DNA from: Pannonibacter phragmitetus_B
GTDB taxonomy: Bacteria > Pseudomonadota > Alphaproteobacteria > Rhizobiales > Stappiaceae
Direction of reading: 5' to 3'
Length of the DNA: 64,000 nt
NCBI RefSeq assembly: GCF_050510895.1
Contig: NZ_JBNINT010000001.1
Coordinates: 1,178,001 to 1,242,000 of the forward strand
In this document: positions 8,524-18,721 of the stretch, piece after piece
Layout of the letters: each line of letters opens with the position of its first letter
Position numbering within the stretch: the stretch's first letter is position 1
Position numbers and translations under genes: made by a program
The notes under the pieces: model-generated
The model's input: the letters and a program-made list of their open reading frames with translations, nothing else
What the model was told of the DNA's origin: nothing
Databases searched by the model: none

Positions 8524-9414
8524 TTGGAGACGCCTTTCGCAAGCTATGAACCTGGTCATGAAGACGGCAAGCCGCGCCGGTCAGGGCGTTTCCGGCAGGT
8601 GCCTCTTCGTCTTATCCTGCCTAATCTTGTCACGCTTCTGGCACTCTGTTCCGGCCTGACCGGCATCCGCATGGCCCTCGAGGGCCGGTGGGATTTTGCG
8701 GTGGGTGCGGTGCTGATTGCTGCCGTTCTGGACGCTCTGGATGGCCGTCTGGCACGGATGCTCAAGGGCACGTCGCGGTTTGGGGCGGAGCTGGATTCGC
8801 TGGCGGATTTCGTCAACTTCGGTGTTACGCCTGCGCTGATGCTCTACATCTGGCTGCTTCAGGAGGTGAAATCTCTGGGCTGGATTGCCGCGCTCGCCTT
8901 TGCCATCTGTGCGGCTCTGCGCCTGGCGCGGTTCAATGCAGCGCTGGATGATCCGGACAAGCCTGCCTGGTCGGTGAATTTCTTCACAGGGGTGCCTGCT
9001 CCCGCGGGGGCGCTGACTGTGCTTTTGCCCATCTATCTGGAGTTTCTGGGCCTGTTGCCGCATTGGCCCGAATTTGCTCCGCTCGTTGCGCTTTACACGA
9101 TCGCTATCGGTTTCCTGATGATCAGCCGTCTGCCGACATTCTCCGGCAAGAAGGTGGGGATGAGGGTGCGGCGCGATCTGGTGCTGCCGCTCTTCGTGCT
9201 TGCGGTGCTGGTTGTGGCGCTCACCGTCAGCTATCCGTTTGAAATGCTGACGCTGGCGACACTGGCCTATCTCTCTTCTATCCCCTTTGCTTTGCGCAGT
9301 TATCGCGGCTTTGCCCGCTCTGATGCGGTGCTGGCAGCAGGTGATGATGATGGGGATGAAAGCGAGACGGATCTGGATCATCTGGGAGAGAAGGGCAGCA
9401 ACGATACGCCTTGA
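8524..9414 (+). CDS. pssA: CDP-diacylglycerol-serine O-phosphatidyltransferase
   Basis: 296 aa, TTG start at 8524 with GAGGAGAAG upstream. Integral membrane enzyme making phosphatidylserine from CDP-diacylglycerol and serine. The CDP-alcohol phosphotransferase motif DGRLARMLKGTSRFGAELD continuing SLAD is present at about residues 76-98 with both downstream aspartates. Several hydrophobic helices follow, and the acidic tail ends in DDDGDESETD. Encoded directly after psd, whose substrate it makes. Confidence 0.94.
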   Translation: METPFASYEPGHEDGKPRRSGRFRQVPLRLILPNLVTLLALCSGLTGIRMALEGRWDFAVGAVLIAAVLDALDGRLARMLKGTSRFGAELDSLADFVNFGVTPALMLYIWLLQEVKSLGWIAALAFAICAALRLARFNAALDDPDKPAWSVNFFTGVPAPAGALTVLLPIYLEFLGLLPHWPEFAPLVALYTIAIGFLMISRLPTFSGKKVGMRVRRDLVLPLFVLAVLVVALTVSYPFEMLTLATLAYLSSIPFALRSYRGFARSDAVLAAGDDDGDESETDLDHLGEKGSNDTP

Positions 9415-9439
9415 TGCCCCTCTGCCCGGGCCCATAAAC

Positions 9440-9469
9440 AAAGCCCCCGTCCACCGGACGGGGGCTTTT
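9440..9469. terminator. Bidirectional rho-independent terminator
   Basis: GC-rich hairpin (AAGCCCCCGTCC / GGACGGGGGCTT, three-base loop) with A-tract before and T-tract after, between the convergent ends of pssA and the RND gene. Confidence 0.9.
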
Positions 9470-9487
9470 GCGTGTCAGGGCGGCGGT

Positions 9488-12400
9488 TTACTCGGCTGCA
9501 CTGGTCAAGGGCGTGCCGGGACTGTTGGCAGCTTGCTTGCCTTCGTCTGCGCCCGGTCCGGACCCCGGTTTTCTGCCTGTCATCCGCTGCCAGAGTTTCA
9601 CCGCAAAGCCGGCCCAGACGCCGGGCATGGCTATCATCACCGGGATCAGCACCAGCGTGAGCAGTGTGGAGAAGCCGAGGCCGAAGATGACCGAGGTGGA
9701 CAGCTGCACCCACCAGCCGGAGGTGACGCCGCCGAGGGCGATCTCCCGGTTGAGGAAGTCCAGATTGATCTGCGTGGCCATCGGGATCAGCCCCGCAATC
9801 GTGGTGATCGTGGTCAGCATGATCGGCCTGAGGCGCTGGGCAGAGGTTTTCAGAATGGCATCAAGGGTTTCCATGCCGTCTTCCCGGAACCGGTTGAACG
9901 TGTCCAGCAGGATGATGGCGTTGTTCACCACGATGCCCGCCAGTGCGACAATGCCGGTGCCGGTCATGATGATGGAGAACTTCTGCCCCGTCACCCACAT
10001 GCCCAGCAGCACGCCGAAGACAGACAGGATCACGGTCGTGAGGGTGAGGAAGGTCTGGTAGAACGAGTTGTACTGTGTCAGCAGGATCAGGAACATCAGA
10101 AAGAGTGAGGCGACCATCGCCTTCATCAGGAACTCGCCGGACTCCTTCTGGTCCTCATCCGCGCCACGGAACTTCAGGAACACGTTGGAAGGCCAGCTCT
10201 GTGTCTTCAGCCATGTGTCCAGTTCCTTCACCTTGTCGTCCGGAGTGAAGCCGGAAGCAGGATCAACGGTGGCCTTCACCATCATCGAATAAAGGCCGTC
10301 ACGGCGGGTGATGGAGGAAACCTTGGGCGCGGCATCCCGCTTGATGAAGTTGGCAAGCGGCACCAGTCCCAAGGGCGTCTGAAGACGCAACTCGTCAAAC
10401 CGGTCGAGCGTTCGCTCCTCGCGCGGCAGGCGCACGCGGATGTCCACCTCGTCCTCGCTGTCACCAGGACGGTACTTGCCAATCAGCACGCCGTTTGTGA
10501 CCAGCTGAACCATGCTGCCAACCGGCACGATACTGGCCTGATAGCGCCCGGCATGGGCCCGGTCGATGGAGATCTGCCATTCGATGCCGGGTAGAGGCCG
10601 GTCATCCTCCTGATCGATCAGATCCTTCATGCTGTCCACATGAGCGCGGACGCGAGCCACCGTTTCCACCAGCGTCTTGTAGTCTGTGGACTTCACCTCA
10701 AGCTGGAGGTCCTTGCCGGTGGGCGGGCCGCCCTCGATCTTGCGGGTCTCCACCTTGATGCCGGGCAGAGGGGCTGTGCGCTCGCGGATTTCCTGGAAGA
10801 TCTCCACGGCCTTGCGGCGGCAGCAATAATCCTCGAACTCCAGCTGCAATTCGCCGATCACATCCGCAGGCTTGTCGCGTACGCCGTCCATGCCGCCGCC
10901 GCCGCTGCTGCCTCCGGGGGGAAGGCAGAGGCAACCACGTTCATGACGCCTGCCGTCTGCAGCACTTCCTGCTCGACACCCATGACGATGTCGCGGGCCT
11001 CGGCAGCAGACAGGTTGCCGCGGGCCGAGACCAGCACGACCGCCTGCTTCGGCTCTTCATCGACGAAGAACTCAACGCCCGTGCTGTGCGTCATGAAGCC
11101 GATGGTGATGAAGGCGCAGAGCCCGGCCATCGCGGCAAGGGCAGCCAGATTGCCGATGGGGCTTCCGGCGAGCAGCTTGAGCCCGCGCACGTAAAGACCG
11201 GTCAGGCCACTGACTTCACGCACGTCGAAAGCATGGCTGCCCGAGAGCATTTCGGCCTCCACGCGGGCTTCTTCAGAACGCAGAGCTGCCCGGCGTTTCA
11301 GGACGGTGACGGCGGGGACGAGCAGCCGGTGGCTGATAAAGCCGGCAAGGATGAAGGCTGCAATGGCAAGGCCGGTGACGGCGAGTGCGGGCAGTGCCTT
11401 GAGAGCTGGAGCGCTGAGCACTGCGGAGGCGGACAGGGCAGAAAACACGAGTGCCAGCAGCACTGCGGCATGCCGTGCCACCCAATGGGAGATGACCGCA
11501 AACAGTCCGCCGGTGACAGGGATGAAGACCGTAGCCGTCAGCAGCGATGCCGCCAGCACGATGATCACCATGATGGGCAGATAGCTCATGAATTCGCCTG
11601 CCACGCCCGGCCACATCAGCATGGGCAGGAAGGCGGCAAGGGTCGTCGCGGTGGAGGAGAAGATCGGCCAGAACATAAGCTTGGCGGCGCGGATATAGGC
11701 CTCCCGGTCCTCCATGCCCTCGGCGATCTTGCGGTCGGCATATTCCACCATCACGATGGCGCCATCCACCAGCATGCCCACGGTCAGCACAAGGCCGAAC
11801 ATGACCATAATGTTCACGGTGTAGCCAAGGCCTGTGAGAATGAGGAAGCCGACCATGAAGGAGGTCGGGATCGCAAGGCCGACCAGAAGCGCTGAGCGCA
11901 GGCCCAGCGAGCCAACGATCAGCACCATGACGAGGAAGATGGCGGTGAGGATCGAGGATTGAAGCGACCCCAGAACCTCGAAAATGTTCTCCGACATGTC
12001 CAGCATGACGCTGACGCGGATGGTCTGCGGCCAGTCTTTCGAAGCTTCGGCAATCACGGCGCGGACGGCGGCGTTGTTCTCGATGACGTTAGTGCCGATG
12101 CGCTTCGTCACATTCAGTGCAATGGCAGGCTCGCCGTTGACGCGGATGAACGAGGTTGCATCCTTGAAGGTGCGGCGGATTTCGGCCACATCGCCCAGCG
12201 TGACGACGCCTTCGCCCGCCTGTTTCAGCGGCAGGGAATAGACATCTTCCGCCGTTTCCAGAAGGCCGGGAACCTTGACATTGAAGCGGCCTGAACCGCT
12301 GTCGAGGAAGCCAGCAGGAACCAGCTGGTTGTTCTGCGTCAGGGAGGTGATCAGCTCCTGCTGGGTGATCGCATAGGATTCCAGCTTGCGGCTGTTAATC

Positions 12401-12957
12401 AGCACTTCCAGCAGTTCTTCGCGGTGTCCGGCCAGATCGGCGGAGCGGACGGTGTCCACGGCTTCGATCTGATCCTTCAGACGGCGGGCATAGGTGTAAA
12501 GCGTGCGCTCGGGGACGTTGCCGGAAAGGGCTACGGTCAGTGTCGGAGCAAGTGCAAAATTCGTTTCCGAGATTGTCGGCTCTTCCGCATCTGCAGGCAG
12601 CTTCGACTTCGCCTGATCCACCTTGTCGCGCACATCCGACATGGCCTCGTCCTTGTTGAACGAGATGTCGAATTCCAGCACGATACCTGCATGGCCTTCC
12701 GCGGCGATGGCCGTCAGTTCCTTCAGCCCGTCCAGGCCGCGCAGCTCTGTTTCCATCGGACGCACGAGCAGGCGCTCGGCGTCCTCCGGCGAAATGCCCT
12801 GCTGGGCAATGGAGACGTAGAAGACCGGAACGTCGATATCCGGGTTCTCTTCCTTGGGGATGTTTATGTAGCTGAGCGTGCCGCCGAGGACGAGCGCCAG
12901 CATCAGCATGAGCACCGTCTTTGGGCGGCGCAGGATGGCTTCGAGGGCGCTGATCAT
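9488..12957 (-). CDS. RND-family efflux transporter inner-membrane subunit, frame broken in the G-run 10916-10921
   Basis: About 1156 aa once one base is restored to the six-G run at 10916-10921 (six C on the coding strand, seven expected); without it the frame reads into AAAAAAAW. N-terminal part: SALEAILRRPKTVLMLML membrane helix, NPDIDVPVFYVSIAQQGISP pore-domain start, central helices with TVGMLVDGAIVMVEYADR. The C-terminal part holds the second pore region and helices ending ALAGIVVNNAIILLDTFNR. This is the proton-driven AcrB/MdtB-like superfamily, HAE-type, multidrug or organic-compound export. The start overlaps the MFP stop by 4 bp, so the two are translationally coupled. Substrate unknown. 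Confidence 0.9.
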
Positions 12958-14054
12958 CCGTTTGCCCCCGTGCTCATCACCGGTTCGACCAGCTGGCCCT
13001 CACCGACGAAATCCTGTCCGACAGTGATGACGTCAACCGTGTCCGGAAGTCCGGTAATCCAGATGCCATCACTCTCGCCGCCCGCAATTGTGACGGGCAG
13101 GAACCGCACCCTGTTGTCTGCGTCGACGCTGCGCACACCGACGCGCCCGTCATCATCCAGCGTCAGGATTGCCGGGCTGACGCGGTGGGCCTGACCTTTC
13201 GACAGCTCCAGCCGTGTGACGGCTGTGACGCCATCACGGGCAAGGCCGTCCGGGTTCGGCAGTTCCACTTCCACGCGGAAGGTGCGGGTGTCGGGATTGG
13301 CGGCCGGGGCGATATAGCGCACATGGCCTTCCATCGTCGTTCCGCCCACCAGTTCGACGGTTGCGGGCATGTTGAGGCTGAGGCCGGATATATTCAGTTC
13401 CGACACCTGGCCGATGGCGATCATCGGGTCTGACTTCACCACCGTGCCGCAGGCGGCCCCCACCGAGAGATGATCACCAACCCGGGCCATCGGGCTTTCC
13501 ACGACACCTGCGATGGGCGAGCGGATGATGGTGCGGTCCAGCTCCAGTTCGGCTTCCTGCAAGCGGGCATCAGCAGCATCAAGGGATGCTTTCAGCGCAG
13601 CCACGCGGTTTTCCGTGGCAAAGCCTTTCGAGCTGAGCTGCGTTGCGGCTTCGTAGTCGACGCGGGCCTGTGCAAGGGCGGCCTTCGCTTCCAGCACGCG
13701 GGCCTCACGGGTGCCCTTGTCGATCACGCAAAGCACATCGCCTGCACTCACCGTGCCGCCTTCCCGGGCCGGGCGTTCAACAATCCGCCCCGCTGTTTCG
13801 GCGCGCACGGAAACCTTGGCGAATGCTTCGGTGCTGCCGCGCACCTCCAGCATAGCCGAGCGCGGCTCGGCCACCAGCCGGGCCACCTGGACACGGAAGG
13901 GTTTCACATCCGCTGCGTTCTGCCGTTCGGCAATCGGAGGGGCGGCATGGGCCTCGTCCCCCAGTCCCCCAACCACAAGAGTGCCGCTCCACATCCACAG
14001 GCCAACGCCACCGGCAATACCTGCGGCCAGCAGAACAGAGAAATTAACACGCAT
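12954..14054 (-). CDS. RND efflux periplasmic adaptor (membrane fusion protein)
   Basis: 366 aa from the ATG at 14052-14054, with GGAGCGAG upstream. A single N-terminal hydrophobic segment (VLLAAGIAGGVGLWMW) anchors it. The lipoyl/barrel-sandwich halves are visible: VSVRAETAGRIVERPAREG at about 87 and RSPIAGVVESPMARVGDHL at about 180, with an alpha-helical hairpin of Ala/Glu-rich residues between them, then beta-barrel domains. It bridges the inner-membrane RND pump to an outer-membrane channel; no tolC-like gene is in this operon. Cotranscribed between padR and the pump. Confidence 0.92.
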   Translation of the reverse strand: MRVNFSVLLAAGIAGGVGLWMWSGTLVVGGLGDEAHAAPPIAERQNAADVKPFRVQVARLVAEPRSAMLEVRGSTEAFAKVSVRAETAGRIVERPAREGGTVSAGDVLCVIDKGTREARVLEAKAALAQARVDYEAATQLSSKGFATENRVAALKASLDAADARLQEAELELDRTIIRSPIAGVVESPMARVGDHLSVGAACGTVVKSDPMIAIGQVSELNISGLSLNMPATVELVGGTTMEGHVRYIAPAANPDTRTFRVEVELPNPDGLARDGVTAVTRLELSKGQAHRVSPAILTLDDDGRVGVRSVDADNRVRFLPVTIAGGESDGIWITGLPDTVDVITVGQDFVGEGQLVEPVMSTGANG

Positions 14055-14082
14055 GGAACTCGCTCCAATGATCAGGGTCTGC

Positions 14083-14670
14083 TTATTCGGCAGCCAGCGG
14101 TGTCTGGATGACTGGAGGGCTTGTTTCCTGCACGGCTTCGCCATCAGCGATGGCCTCCAGCTCCATGCGGTTAGCCTCCAGAAATTCGATCTTCCGTGTC
14201 ATGCAGTCGATGCCATAGCCAATGCTCCAGAGCATGCCTTTGTTTGCGGCTGTGTCCGGCACCCGCGACTTCAGCTCGCTCAGTTGATTGAGCTTGAAGC
14301 GTGTCTGCTCGATCTGCTGGTCCAATGCCCTGCGTATGGCGGGTCCGCCAGCTTGCTGCGCGCACATGGCCACCAGAAGGAACGGCGAGCGGAAAATGTC
14401 GGGCGGCAGCTCTTCCTGCAGCATTTCCAGCAACGCGGCACGCCCGGCCTGCGTGATGCTGTACACCTTGCGGGCGGGTTTGCCGGGCAGCTTTTCTTCC
14501 CGCATGGTGACAAGACCGTCCGCTTCCAGCTTCGCCAGGGCCGGATAGATCGACCCGTAACTCGCATCCTCGAAGTAACTGAAACAGCCGGAGGTCGATT
14601 CCTTGCGGATTTCGTACCCGGTGGCATCGCCTGCCGAAAGCATGGCAAGGCAGAGGCGGCGTACACTCAT
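14083..14670 (-). CDS. PadR-family transcriptional regulator
   Basis: 195 aa starting at ATG 14668-14670 (MSVRRLCLAML). The winged-helix domain shows the PadR pattern LAMLSAGDATGYEIRKE, then YGSIYPALAKLEADGLV and a conserved GKPARKVYSITQAGR wing. The C-terminal domain is a dimerising helix bundle. First gene of the padR-MFP-RND operon (28-bp gap to the MFP), so it most likely represses its own efflux operon in response to an exported compound. A perfect palindrome lies 52 bp upstream. Confidence 0.9.
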   Translation of the reverse strand: MSVRRLCLAMLSAGDATGYEIRKESTSGCFSYFEDASYGSIYPALAKLEADGLVTMREEKLPGKPARKVYSITQAGRAALLEMLQEELPPDIFRSPFLLVAMCAQQAGGPAIRRALDQQIEQTRFKLNQLSELKSRVPDTAANKGMLWSIGYGIDCMTRKIEFLEANRMELEAIADGEAVQETSPPVIQTPLAAE

Positions 14671-14721
14671 CTGGATGGTTCTCCGGCAAAGAGCCCGGAA
14701 TGCGAGCTTTCCATATATCAT

Positions 14722-14737
14722 ACCGATATATATCGGT
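14722..14737. promoter_or_regulatory. Candidate PadR operator
   Basis: Perfect 16-bp palindrome ACCGATATATATCGGT in an AT-rich stretch (14711-14750) directly upstream of the padR-efflux operon. PadR regulators commonly bind AT-rich dyads in their own promoter, so autoregulation is inferred. Confidence 0.55.
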
Positions 14738-14892
14738 TGAGTATATAGAGTTTAGGAAACGAACTTTAAGAGCGTGGAAAGGTAAAATTCAAAGAGACGT
14801 TTTGCCGCCTTTTGGAGGATTGATTGCCGGGGCGGGGAGGGGCATTGTTTCAGTATGGCGAAAGTGCTTCGCCGCATGAGGAGGCTCCGTTC

Positions 14893-15288
14893 ATGCCCGT
14901 TTTGTCCCGTCTGCTCCTGAGCATCCGCCCGGCCAGAATTCTGCCTGAAAACCCGCTGTTGCGGCTTCTGGTGATCAACGTTCTGTCCGGTTCTGCCGTG
15001 GCGCTTGTGGTCGTGGCTGGTCTTTTTGCCTTCAATGCGGGCGGGCTCTATGATCTGGTCGCCAATGCAAGTGAGCCGGCAGTGCCGGTCATCCTGCTCG
15101 CTTTCGGCTTCATCATTACGCTCGGCTCTGCTGCCATGGGAACGGCGGTCATGATGCTGCCGCGCGATGGCGGGGAAGGCCGGGGACGTGGCCGCCGCGA
15201 TCAGGTCTACCGGAGCCTTCCGGGTGAGCCGGTGCTGATCCCGATCCCCGTGCGCTCCACCCCGCAGCGGACGGTGCGGCGCGGCTGA
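14893..15288 (+). CDS. Small membrane protein of unknown function
   Basis: 131 aa; ATG 14893 with GAGGAGG a few bases upstream. Two hydrophobic segments are visible (about residues 22-47, NVLSGSAVALVVVAGLFAF, and about 62-85), followed by a charged cytoplasmic tail rich in Arg and Pro (RGRGRRDQVYRSLPGEP). I do not recognise a family. It stands alone between divergent padR and the puuE-type gene. Confidence 0.65.
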   Translation: MPVLSRLLLSIRPARILPENPLLRLLVINVLSGSAVALVVVAGLFAFNAGGLYDLVANASEPAVPVILLAFGFIITLGSAAMGTAVMMLPRDGGEGRGRGRRDQVYRSLPGEPVLIPIPVRSTPQRTVRRG

Positions 15289-15396
15289 TCACTTCCTTTA
15301 TGGTACCTGCCGTCAGAACATGGCTTGCCAAAGCTGTCTGTTCCGGCTTCCATGGATCCTGTTTGCGATTTGATTTGCAAAAGGATTTGAAGGCGC

Positions 15397-16308
15397 ATGG
15401 ACGCATCCTACCCGCGTGATCTTGTCGGCTATGGCCGTGAGATTCCCGATCCGCAGTGGCCCGGTGGGGCCAATGTGGCGGTTCAGTTCGTGATCAACTA
15501 CGAGGAAGGCGGGGAGAACAACATCCTTCACGGGGATGCCGCCTCCGAAGCCTTCCTCTCTGAGATCGTCGGTGCGCAGGCCTGGCCCGGCCAGCGCCAC
15601 TGGAACATGGAATCCATCTACGAGTACGGCTCGCGCGCTGGATTCTGGCGCCTGTGGCGCATGTTCACCAGCCGCAACATTCCCGTCACCGTCTATGGCG
15701 TTGCCACTGCGCTTGCCCGCAATCCGGATGTGGTAGCGGCCATGAAGGAGGCTGACTGGGAAATCGCTTCCCACGGGCTCAAGTGGATCGAATATGCCAA
15801 CATGGCCGAGGAAGAAGAGCGGGCACACATGCAGGAGGCCATCCGCCTGCATGAAGAGGTCACTGGCTCGCGTCCGCTCGGCTGGTACACTGGCCGCTGC
15901 TCCATGAACACGCGCAAGCTGGTGATGGAGGAGGGTGGTTTCCTTTATGACAGTGACAGCTACGCCGACGATCTGCCCTATTGGGTGGAAGGTCCCTCCG
16001 GCCCGCATCTGGTGATCCCCTATACACTGGACGCCAACGACATGCGCTTTGCCACGCCTCAGGGCTTCAACTCGGGCGATCAGTTCTTTGCCTATCTGAA
16101 GGACAGCTTCGACACGCTCTATGCCGAAGGGGAGGCTGGCAGTCCGAAGATGATGAACATCGGTCTGCACTGCCGTCTCGTTGGCCGGCCAGGCCGGGCT
16201 GCGGCTCTGGCGCGCTTCCTTGATTATGTCGCTTCACATGAAAAGGTCTGGCTCGCCCGGCGCATTGACATCGCCTGGCACTGGCACGCCCACCACGCGG
16301 CCGGCTGA
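15397..16308 (+). CDS. puuE: Polysaccharide deacetylase-family protein, PuuE-type allantoinase
   Basis: 303 aa. The N-terminus YPRDLVGYGREIPDPQWPGG and AVQFVINYEEGGENN are typical of PuuE, the metal-independent allantoinase of the NodB/polysaccharide deacetylase fold that hydrolyses allantoin in purine breakdown. SHGLKWIEY, GWYTGRCSMNTRKL and DSDSYADDLPYW are further landmarks, and the C-terminus WLARRIDIAWHWHAHH fits. No other ureide genes lie nearby, so its pathway role is inferred from the family only. Confidence 0.88.
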   Translation: MDASYPRDLVGYGREIPDPQWPGGANVAVQFVINYEEGGENNILHGDAASEAFLSEIVGAQAWPGQRHWNMESIYEYGSRAGFWRLWRMFTSRNIPVTVYGVATALARNPDVVAAMKEADWEIASHGLKWIEYANMAEEEERAHMQEAIRLHEEVTGSRPLGWYTGRCSMNTRKLVMEEGGFLYDSDSYADDLPYWVEGPSGPHLVIPYTLDANDMRFATPQGFNSGDQFFAYLKDSFDTLYAEGEAGSPKMMNIGLHCRLVGRPGRAAALARFLDYVASHEKVWLARRIDIAWHWHAHHAAG

Positions 16309-16422
16309 ATGGCCGCTGGGGAGGGGTGATGGGGAACAGGTTCTTCATATGGCGGCGCGCAAACTTCTCTCCCTCAAGGGGAAGGGGAGCGCTGCGGTCA
16401 TTTGCAGCGCAGGTTCCGTCCC

Positions 16423-17343
16423 ATGAGCGCCGCTGCGTCCCTGCCGCGCTATCACCTGTATGGTGAGACGGAAGGCGCTTCCGAATTTGATTTCTTTCAC
16501 ATTGAAACGATCCGGGCGCGGTCTTTGGCGCTGGGCTGGCAGCTGGAGCTGCATGCCCATCAGCATCTGGCGCAGATCCTTCATATCTCGAAGGGTGGCG
16601 GGCGCCTGATTGAGGCGGACGGAGAGCGGGAGATACGGGCGGGCGGCATTGCCTTCACGCCGCCGGGCGTCCTGCATGGCTGGAGCTTTTCACCTGAAAC
16701 GGAAGGTTACGTGGTTTCCTTCACGCCCGACTATCTGGTGGCAGGCGGCGAGAGCCGCAGTGACGCGGAGCGCGCGGCGCTGACCTCGGCTGGAAACACG
16801 CTCCTGCATCCGCAAGGGCATGAGGCACGGCTATCGTTTTACTTCGGAGAGATGGCTCGGGAGTTTGACGAGGGCGCGCGGCGCCGGGCGTTCTTCCGGC
16901 CATTGGTCGCACTCAGCCTGCTGATCGTCTTTCCCGGCGAGGTGGCGGGATCTGCAGACCGTGCACCCGGCTTCTCCCTGTTCCGCTTCCGCCAGTTGGT
17001 GGAAGACATGTTCCGCAGCGGGCAGGGGGCGGAAGCCTATGCGGCGGAAATGGGCCTGACGGTGCAGCGGCTCAACCGTTATTGCCGCCTGTTTACGGGG
17101 CGCACCGTGGCGCAGAATGTGCGCGACCGGCTTATTCTGGAAGCGAAGCGCCTTCTGGCCTTCTCGGGGCTTTCCGTCTCGCAGGTAGCCTATGACCTCG
17201 GTTTCGAAGACCCGGCGTATTTCTCCCGCGTCTTCCGCAAGGAAACCGGCGAGGCTCCTGCTGACTTCCGCGCCCGCCACATGGGTGGCGCTGCGCCGGA
17301 CAGCACCCTTTCCGATGCTGCCCGGCAAGATCCGCCTCAGTAA
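16423..17343 (+). CDS. AraC-family transcriptional regulator (PobR-like)
   Basis: 306 aa from ATG 16423. N-terminal cupin-type sensor (LHAHQHLAQILHISKGGG, GGIAFTPPGVLHGWSF) and C-terminal double HTH (YAAEMGLTVQRLNRYCRLF; LSVSQVAYDLGFEDPAYFSR). The arrangement and the neighbouring pobA suggest the 4-hydroxybenzoate-responsive PobR type of AraC activator. Its 3' end overlaps the pobA 3' end by 7 bp, so the genes are convergent and not in the usual divergent layout. Confidence 0.8.
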   Translation: MSAAASLPRYHLYGETEGASEFDFFHIETIRARSLALGWQLELHAHQHLAQILHISKGGGRLIEADGEREIRAGGIAFTPPGVLHGWSFSPETEGYVVSFTPDYLVAGGESRSDAERAALTSAGNTLLHPQGHEARLSFYFGEMAREFDEGARRRAFFRPLVALSLLIVFPGEVAGSADRAPGFSLFRFRQLVEDMFRSGQGAEAYAAEMGLTVQRLNRYCRLFTGRTVAQNVRDRLILEAKRLLAFSGLSVSQVAYDLGFEDPAYFSRVFRKETGEAPADFRARHMGGAAPDSTLSDAARQDPPQ

Positions 17344-18506
17344 GGCAGTCCCACGTAGTTTTCGGCAAGGCTGGTCTGGGCTGCTTTGGAGCTGGCCAGA
17401 TAATCCATGTCGGCCTGCTGGATGCGGGCGTTGAAGGTACCCAGTTCAGGGAACTGGTGCAGCAGGGTGGTCATCCACCAGGAGAAACGTTCCGCCTTCC
17501 AGATGCGTGCCAGAGCCTTGGCCGAATAGGCGTTGATGCCTGCGCTCGACTTCTCGCCGTAATATTCGATGAGGCCGGACGATAGGTAATGGATGTCCGA
17601 GGCGGCAAGGTTCAGCCCCTTGGCGCCGGTCGGCGGCACGATGTGTCCGGCATCGCCCGCCAGGAACAGCCGGCCAAAGCGCAGCGGCTCGGCAACGAAA
17701 CTGCGCAGCGGTGCGATGCTCTTCTCGATGGAGGGGCCGGTCTTCATGTTGGCAGCGGCTTCCTCGCCGAGGCGCAGCTTCAGTTCGTCCCAGATGCGCT
17801 CGTCCGGCCATTCTTCCAGCGGCGTGTCCAACGGCACCTGCACATAGTAGCGGCTGAGCGTGTGCGAGCGCATGGAGGCAAGGGCGAAGCCGCGGGGGTG
17901 GTTGGAATAGATCAGCTCATGGTCGCAGGGCGGTACATGCGAGAGAATGCCAAGCCAGCCAAAGGGATAGATCTTTTCATATGTTGTGATGGCTTTTTCC
18001 GGAACGCTCGCGCGTGCCACGCCATGATAGCCGTCGCAGCCGCAGATGAAGTCGCAGGCGATCTCGTGAGTCACCCCGTCCTTCTTCCAGGTGACGCGGG
18101 GGTGATCGGTATCGAAATCCAGCGGCGTCACGTCTTCGGCGTCATAGATCACCTGAGCGCCCCGGGCGGTGTGCGCCTCCATCAGGTCGCGGGTCACTTC
18201 CGTCTGGCCATAGACCATCACCGGCGTGCCGGTCAGGCCCTTGAGATCCATGCGCAGGCGCGTGTCTCCGACCGAGAGAGTGAAGCCATCATGCGGAAGG
18301 CCTTCCTTGTGCATGCGCTCCGCCACGCCTGCCTTTTCCAGCATCTGGACCATGCCTTGTTCCAGCACGCCGGCGCGAATGCGCGAGAGCACGTAATCCG
18401 GGCTCTTGCGCTCCAGCACGACGCAATCGACGCCCGCAAGATGCAGAAGCTGGGAAAGCAGCAGGCCGGATGGGCCCGCGCCAATGATGACGACCTGAGT
18501 GCGCAT
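17337..18506 (-). CDS. pobA: 4-hydroxybenzoate 3-monooxygenase
   Basis: 389 aa, ATG at 18504-18506 behind GAGGAGGAA. FAD-dependent hydroxylase converting 4-hydroxybenzoate to protocatechuate with NADPH. Motifs: dinucleotide fold VVIIGAGPSGLLLSQLL (residues 5-21), RIRAGVLEQGMV, the DG motif in CGCDGYHGVARAS, and the second FAD motif FLAGDAGHIVPPTGAKGLNL at about 280. Length equals the family norm. The protocatechuate pathway genes are not in the window. Confidence 0.95.
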   Translation of the reverse strand: MRTQVVIIGAGPSGLLLSQLLHLAGVDCVVLERKSPDYVLSRIRAGVLEQGMVQMLEKAGVAERMHKEGLPHDGFTLSVGDTRLRMDLKGLTGTPVMVYGQTEVTRDLMEAHTARGAQVIYDAEDVTPLDFDTDHPRVTWKKDGVTHEIACDFICGCDGYHGVARASVPEKAITTYEKIYPFGWLGILSHVPPCDHELIYSNHPRGFALASMRSHTLSRYYVQVPLDTPLEEWPDERIWDELKLRLGEEAAANMKTGPSIEKSIAPLRSFVAEPLRFGRLFLAGDAGHIVPPTGAKGLNLAASDIHYLSSGLIEYYGEKSSAGINAYSAKALARIWKAERFSWWMTTLLHQFPELGTFNARIQQADMDYLASSKAAQTSLAENYVGLPY

Positions 18507-18721
18507 GGAGTTCCTCCTCATTACCTCATGCGGACGGGATCTCCCGCGCTTCCCTGTGAGGGAAACGGCCTTGCCCGTCCTCTTGTGGCCATGATGGCTG
18601 CGCTGGCCTGCGGCATGAATGGACGATCCGCCGCAATCAGTTGGACAATTTGGCCGCAAGGGCACCTGGAGCTGCTGCTGGCGCTGGAATTTGCCGCCGC
18701 TTTCCGCTAAATCCCCGGCCC

